Both the position numbers and the translations under genes were made by a program. From the NCBI GenBank assembly GCA_036274055.1, contig DASUGM010000363.1, positions 1 to 7,844 on the forward strand: DNA of 7,844 nucleotides, in the 5' to 3' direction. Below are positions 6,274 through 7,844 of this stretch, piece after piece. Under the pieces are notes generated by a model. That model did not search any database. It saw only the letters and a list, made by a program, of their open reading frames with translations, and was not told where the DNA came from. Origin of the DNA: DASUGM01 sp036274055 (GTDB taxonomy: Bacteria; Acidobacteriota; Vicinamibacteria; Vicinamibacterales; SCN-69-37). Numbering within the stretch: the stretch's first letter is position 1; each line of letters starts with the position of its first letter.

Positions 6274-6363
6274 CTTCGGTCTTGAGTCTTGAGTCTTCGG
6301 TCTTGGGTCCTACCCCGGACTCAGGCTGTATCCCAAGACTCAAGTCCCAAGACTCAAGACGCA
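6273..6363. repeat. Thirteen-word heptamer array forming a long imperfect hairpin
   Basis: The regulator-kinase spacer is almost entirely a run of 7-bp words in one register. On the left the words are TCTTGAG, TCTTCGG and TCTTGGG types. The centre (6308-6331) is diverged. On the right come the reverse-complement types AGACTCA, AGTCCCA and AGACGCA. Bases 6281-6307 pair with 6332-6358 at 23 of 27 positions around a 24-nt loop. The array starts at the last base of the regulator stop codon and ends 3 nt before the kinase ATG. It leaves no visible Shine-Dalgarno, so in the mRNA the stem would cover the kinase translation-initiation region. Confidence 0.9.
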
Positions 6364-6366
6364 CAA

Positions 6367-7716
6367 ATGTCTGACCGCCTCTCCCAACGTCGCGGCGCGC
6401 CGCGCGCCCGTAATCTCGAGCTGGCGATCTTTCTGCTGGTGCTCGGCGGCGCGTTTCCGGCGGTCGCGGTCGCGGCGTATTTCCTCGTCCGTCAAGATCT
6501 GACTGTCGAGATGCGCTGGACGCTGGCGAGCGTCGTCGTGCTGGTCTGGATCGGCGCGGCGTCGGCGGCGCGGCAGCTCGCGGTGCGATCGCTGAACCTG
6601 ATCGCGAACCTGCTTGGCGCGTTGCGTGAAGGCGATTACTCGATCCGCGGCCTGAGCGCCAAGAGCGGCAGCTCGATGGCGATGGTGATGCGCGAAGTCA
6701 ACGACCTCGGCTTCACGCTGCAGCGCCAACGGACTGAAGCGGTCGAATCGACGGTGCTGCTCACGCACGTGATGGAAGAGATCGCGGTCGCGGTGTTCGC
6801 CTTCGATCCGACCAACAAGCTGCTGCTCGTCAACAAGGCGGCCGAGCAGATGATCGGCAAGTCGAGCGACGAGCTGGTCGGGCAGCCGGCGAGCGAGCTC
6901 GGGCTCGACGAGTACCTCACCGGCGAGTCGCGCCGCCTCGCCGACCGCAGCTTCGGCGGCAAGAAGGGCGGCCGTTACGAAATCCGCCGGGCGCAGTTCT
7001 ACCGCGACGGCCGGCCGCATTTTCTCGTCGTCATCGCCGACCTCAGCCAGGCGCTGCGCGAAGAGGAGCAGGCGGCGTGGCAGCGCATCGTGCGCGTGCT
7101 GTCGCACGAGATCAACAACTCGCTGACGCCGATCAAGTCGATCGCGCATTCACTGCGGCGGATTCTCGATCGCGCACCGGAGTTCCAGCGCAGCGACGAG
7201 GTGCAGCAGGGCCTGTCGCTGATCGAGGAGCGTTCGGGCGCGCTCGGACGGTTCCTGCGCTCGTACGCCCAGCTGGCGCGGCTGCCGAAGCCGAACCCGA
7301 AGATGGTCAAGGTCCCCGAGCTCGTCAACCGCATCGCCGAGCTCGAAAAACGGCTGCCGGTGTCGGTGCACCACTCTCCGGATCTCCAGCTGGTCGCCGA
7401 CTCCGATCAACTCGAGCAGCTGCTGATCAACATCGTCCGCAACGCCGTCGACGCGTCGCTCGAAACCGGCGGCGGCGTCGCGATCGGCTGGCGGAAGACC
7501 GGCAACTGGTTCGAGATGAACGTCGACGACGAGGGCAAGGGGCTGCCCGACACGTCGAACCTGTTCGTGCCGTTCTTCACGACCAAACCGAACGGCTCCG
7601 GCATCGGCCTGGCGCTCAGCCGGCAGATCGCCGAGGCCCACGGCGGCACGATCTCGCTCGAAAACCGCACCCCCGCCGGCTGCCGCGCGACGCTGAGACT
7701 CCCGCTCGCGAGCTAG
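6367..7716 (+). CDS. PAS-containing membrane sensor histidine kinase (NtrY/NtrB-like)
   Basis: From the ATG the product has 449 residues. Two hydrophobic helices (about 18-41 and 51-68) are separated by fewer than ten residues, so almost nothing is exposed to the periplasm. A HAMP-like segment (about 73-95, LIANLLGALREGDYSIRG) and a coiled region lead to a PAS domain (about 135-235, with VAVFAFDPTNKLLLVNKAAEQMIG). The dimerisation/H-box is LSHEINNSLTPIKSI, with phosphoacceptor H247. The ATPase domain has the N-box NIVRNAVDAS (N359), G1 DEGKG (388-392), PFFTTK (402-407) and GSGIGLAL (410-417), all intact. Kinases of this group autophosphorylate and pass phosphate to NtrC-type regulators; here the partner is the gene just upstream and possibly also the receiver-phosphatase. 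The same frame extends upstream from a TTG at 6289, but that part is only translated repeat, so the ATG at 6367 is preferred. The input signal is probably cytoplasmic or membrane-borne. Confidence 0.94.
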   Translation: MSDRLSQRRGAPRARNLELAIFLLVLGGAFPAVAVAAYFLVRQDLTVEMRWTLASVVVLVWIGAASAARQLAVRSLNLIANLLGALREGDYSIRGLSAKSGSSMAMVMREVNDLGFTLQRQRTEAVESTVLLTHVMEEIAVAVFAFDPTNKLLLVNKAAEQMIGKSSDELVGQPASELGLDEYLTGESRRLADRSFGGKKGGRYEIRRAQFYRDGRPHFLVVIADLSQALREEEQAAWQRIVRVLSHEINNSLTPIKSIAHSLRRILDRAPEFQRSDEVQQGLSLIEERSGALGRFLRSYAQLARLPKPNPKMVKVPELVNRIAELEKRLPVSVHHSPDLQLVADSDQLEQLLINIVRNAVDASLETGGGVAIGWRKTGNWFEMNVDDEGKGLPDTSNLFVPFFTTKPNGSGIGLALSRQIAEAHGGTISLENRTPAGCRATLRLPLAS

Positions 7717-7736
7717 CGCTCGCGCGCGGTCGCTGG

Positions 7737-7800
7737 GCGTTCTTTGGTTCGGGGGTTCGGAAGTTCGGGCGTTCTGGTTCTTTCGTTCTCAGTGCTTCTG
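7737..7800. repeat. GTTC-centred octamer array after the kinase gene
   Basis: Eight 8-bp words lie in register, with types such as GGGTTCGG, AAGTTCGG and GCGTTCTG. GTTC cores start at 7739, 7747, 7755, 7763 and 7771 (spacing 8), then 7777 and 7785 after one 2-bp phase shift. GAAC-containing reverse-complement words begin again at 7829, just before the window ends, suggesting the same forward-then-inverted design as in the other spacers. No gene is visible between 7717 and 7844. Confidence 0.75.
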
Positions 7801-7840
7801 TCGGCCGGGGCTGAGCCCCGCCCGACACGAACCGAAGCAC
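7792..7840 (+). terminator. Long GC-rich hairpin downstream of the kinase; terminator-like but lacking a T-run
   Basis: TGTCGG-C-CGGGGC (7799-7811) pairs with GCCCCG-C-CCGACA (7815-7827) around a TGA loop, with a single C-C mismatch. After a 6-nt bulge on the right arm, GTGCTTC (7792-7798) pairs with GAAGCAC (7834-7840). The stem is very stable and sits about 75 bp after the kinase stop, where a transcript end is expected. No U-tract follows, so a Rho-independent terminator is unproven; it may instead protect the 3' end or simply be the centre of the octamer array. A smaller 7-bp stem (7707-7713 with 7718-7724) overlaps the kinase stop codon. Confidence 0.4.
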
Positions 7841-7844
7841 GAGA

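Noticed and set aside
6273..6363. CRISPR-like or tRNA-like structure in the kinase spacer
   Set aside because: The repeats are 7 bp with no unique spacers, and no cloverleaf or conserved tRNA arms can be formed.
6289..6366. N-terminal extension of the kinase from a TTG codon
   Set aside because: The extra 26 residues are only the translation of the heptamer array. The ATG at 6367 begins a normal kinase N-terminus.
7077..7814. Plus-strand 245-codon frame overlapping the kinase 3' half
   Set aside because: It is a different frame of the conserved H-box and ATPase region, with an Arg/Ala-rich composition and no domain.

Overview
The window looks like a piece of a high-GC bacterial chromosome, most likely from Acidobacteriota (possibly the Vicinamibacteria branch). 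The strongest clue is a long two-repeat MacB/FtsX-type permease without an ATPase, of the kind called acidobacterial duplicated orphan permease (ADOP). The sigma54 regulator/histidine kinase pair, with an NYTRDTTSG loop in the receiver and an HEINNSLTPI H-box, fits that placement. The taxonomic call is inference from gene families, not from a marker gene.

Layout. Minus-strand genes run right to left: a receiver-PP2C (RsbU/SpoIIE-like) phosphatase (3486-4613), the ADOP permease (740-3373), a small class I methyltransferase with a predicted signal peptide (147-704), and the first 48 codons of an APC-type amino acid permease (1-146) whose ATG directly abuts the methyltransferase stop. Plus-strand genes run left to right: an NtrC-type sigma54-dependent response regulator (4912-6273) and its PAS-containing membrane histidine kinase (6367-7716). 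The two groups diverge from a 298-bp region (4614-4911). That region holds a good match to a sigma54 promoter pointing toward the phosphatase, two short perfect palindromes, and a large imperfect inverted repeat.

How the parts may work together (inference). The kinase has almost no periplasmic loop. It could phosphorylate both regulators, whose receivers align without gaps and are about half identical. One output would be sigma54-dependent transcription, plausibly of the divergent phosphatase-permease set. The other would be dephosphorylation of an unknown phosphoprotein, perhaps in a partner-switching pathway encoded elsewhere.

The least explained signal is outside the genes. Every spacer longer than a few bases contains an array of degenerate 7-bp or 8-bp words kept in strict register. 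In four of the five arrays the words run forward and then return as their reverse complement, so the array is also an imperfect hairpin. The words differ from spacer to spacer (TCTTGAG, GCCCTAG, GTTC-centred, CAATTCGT-like), although one is used twice. I know of no named element of this design in Acidobacteriota; the nearest analogy is the short tandemly repeated heptamers (STRR) of heterocystous cyanobacteria. One array fills the regulator-kinase spacer and ends 3 nt before the kinase start codon.
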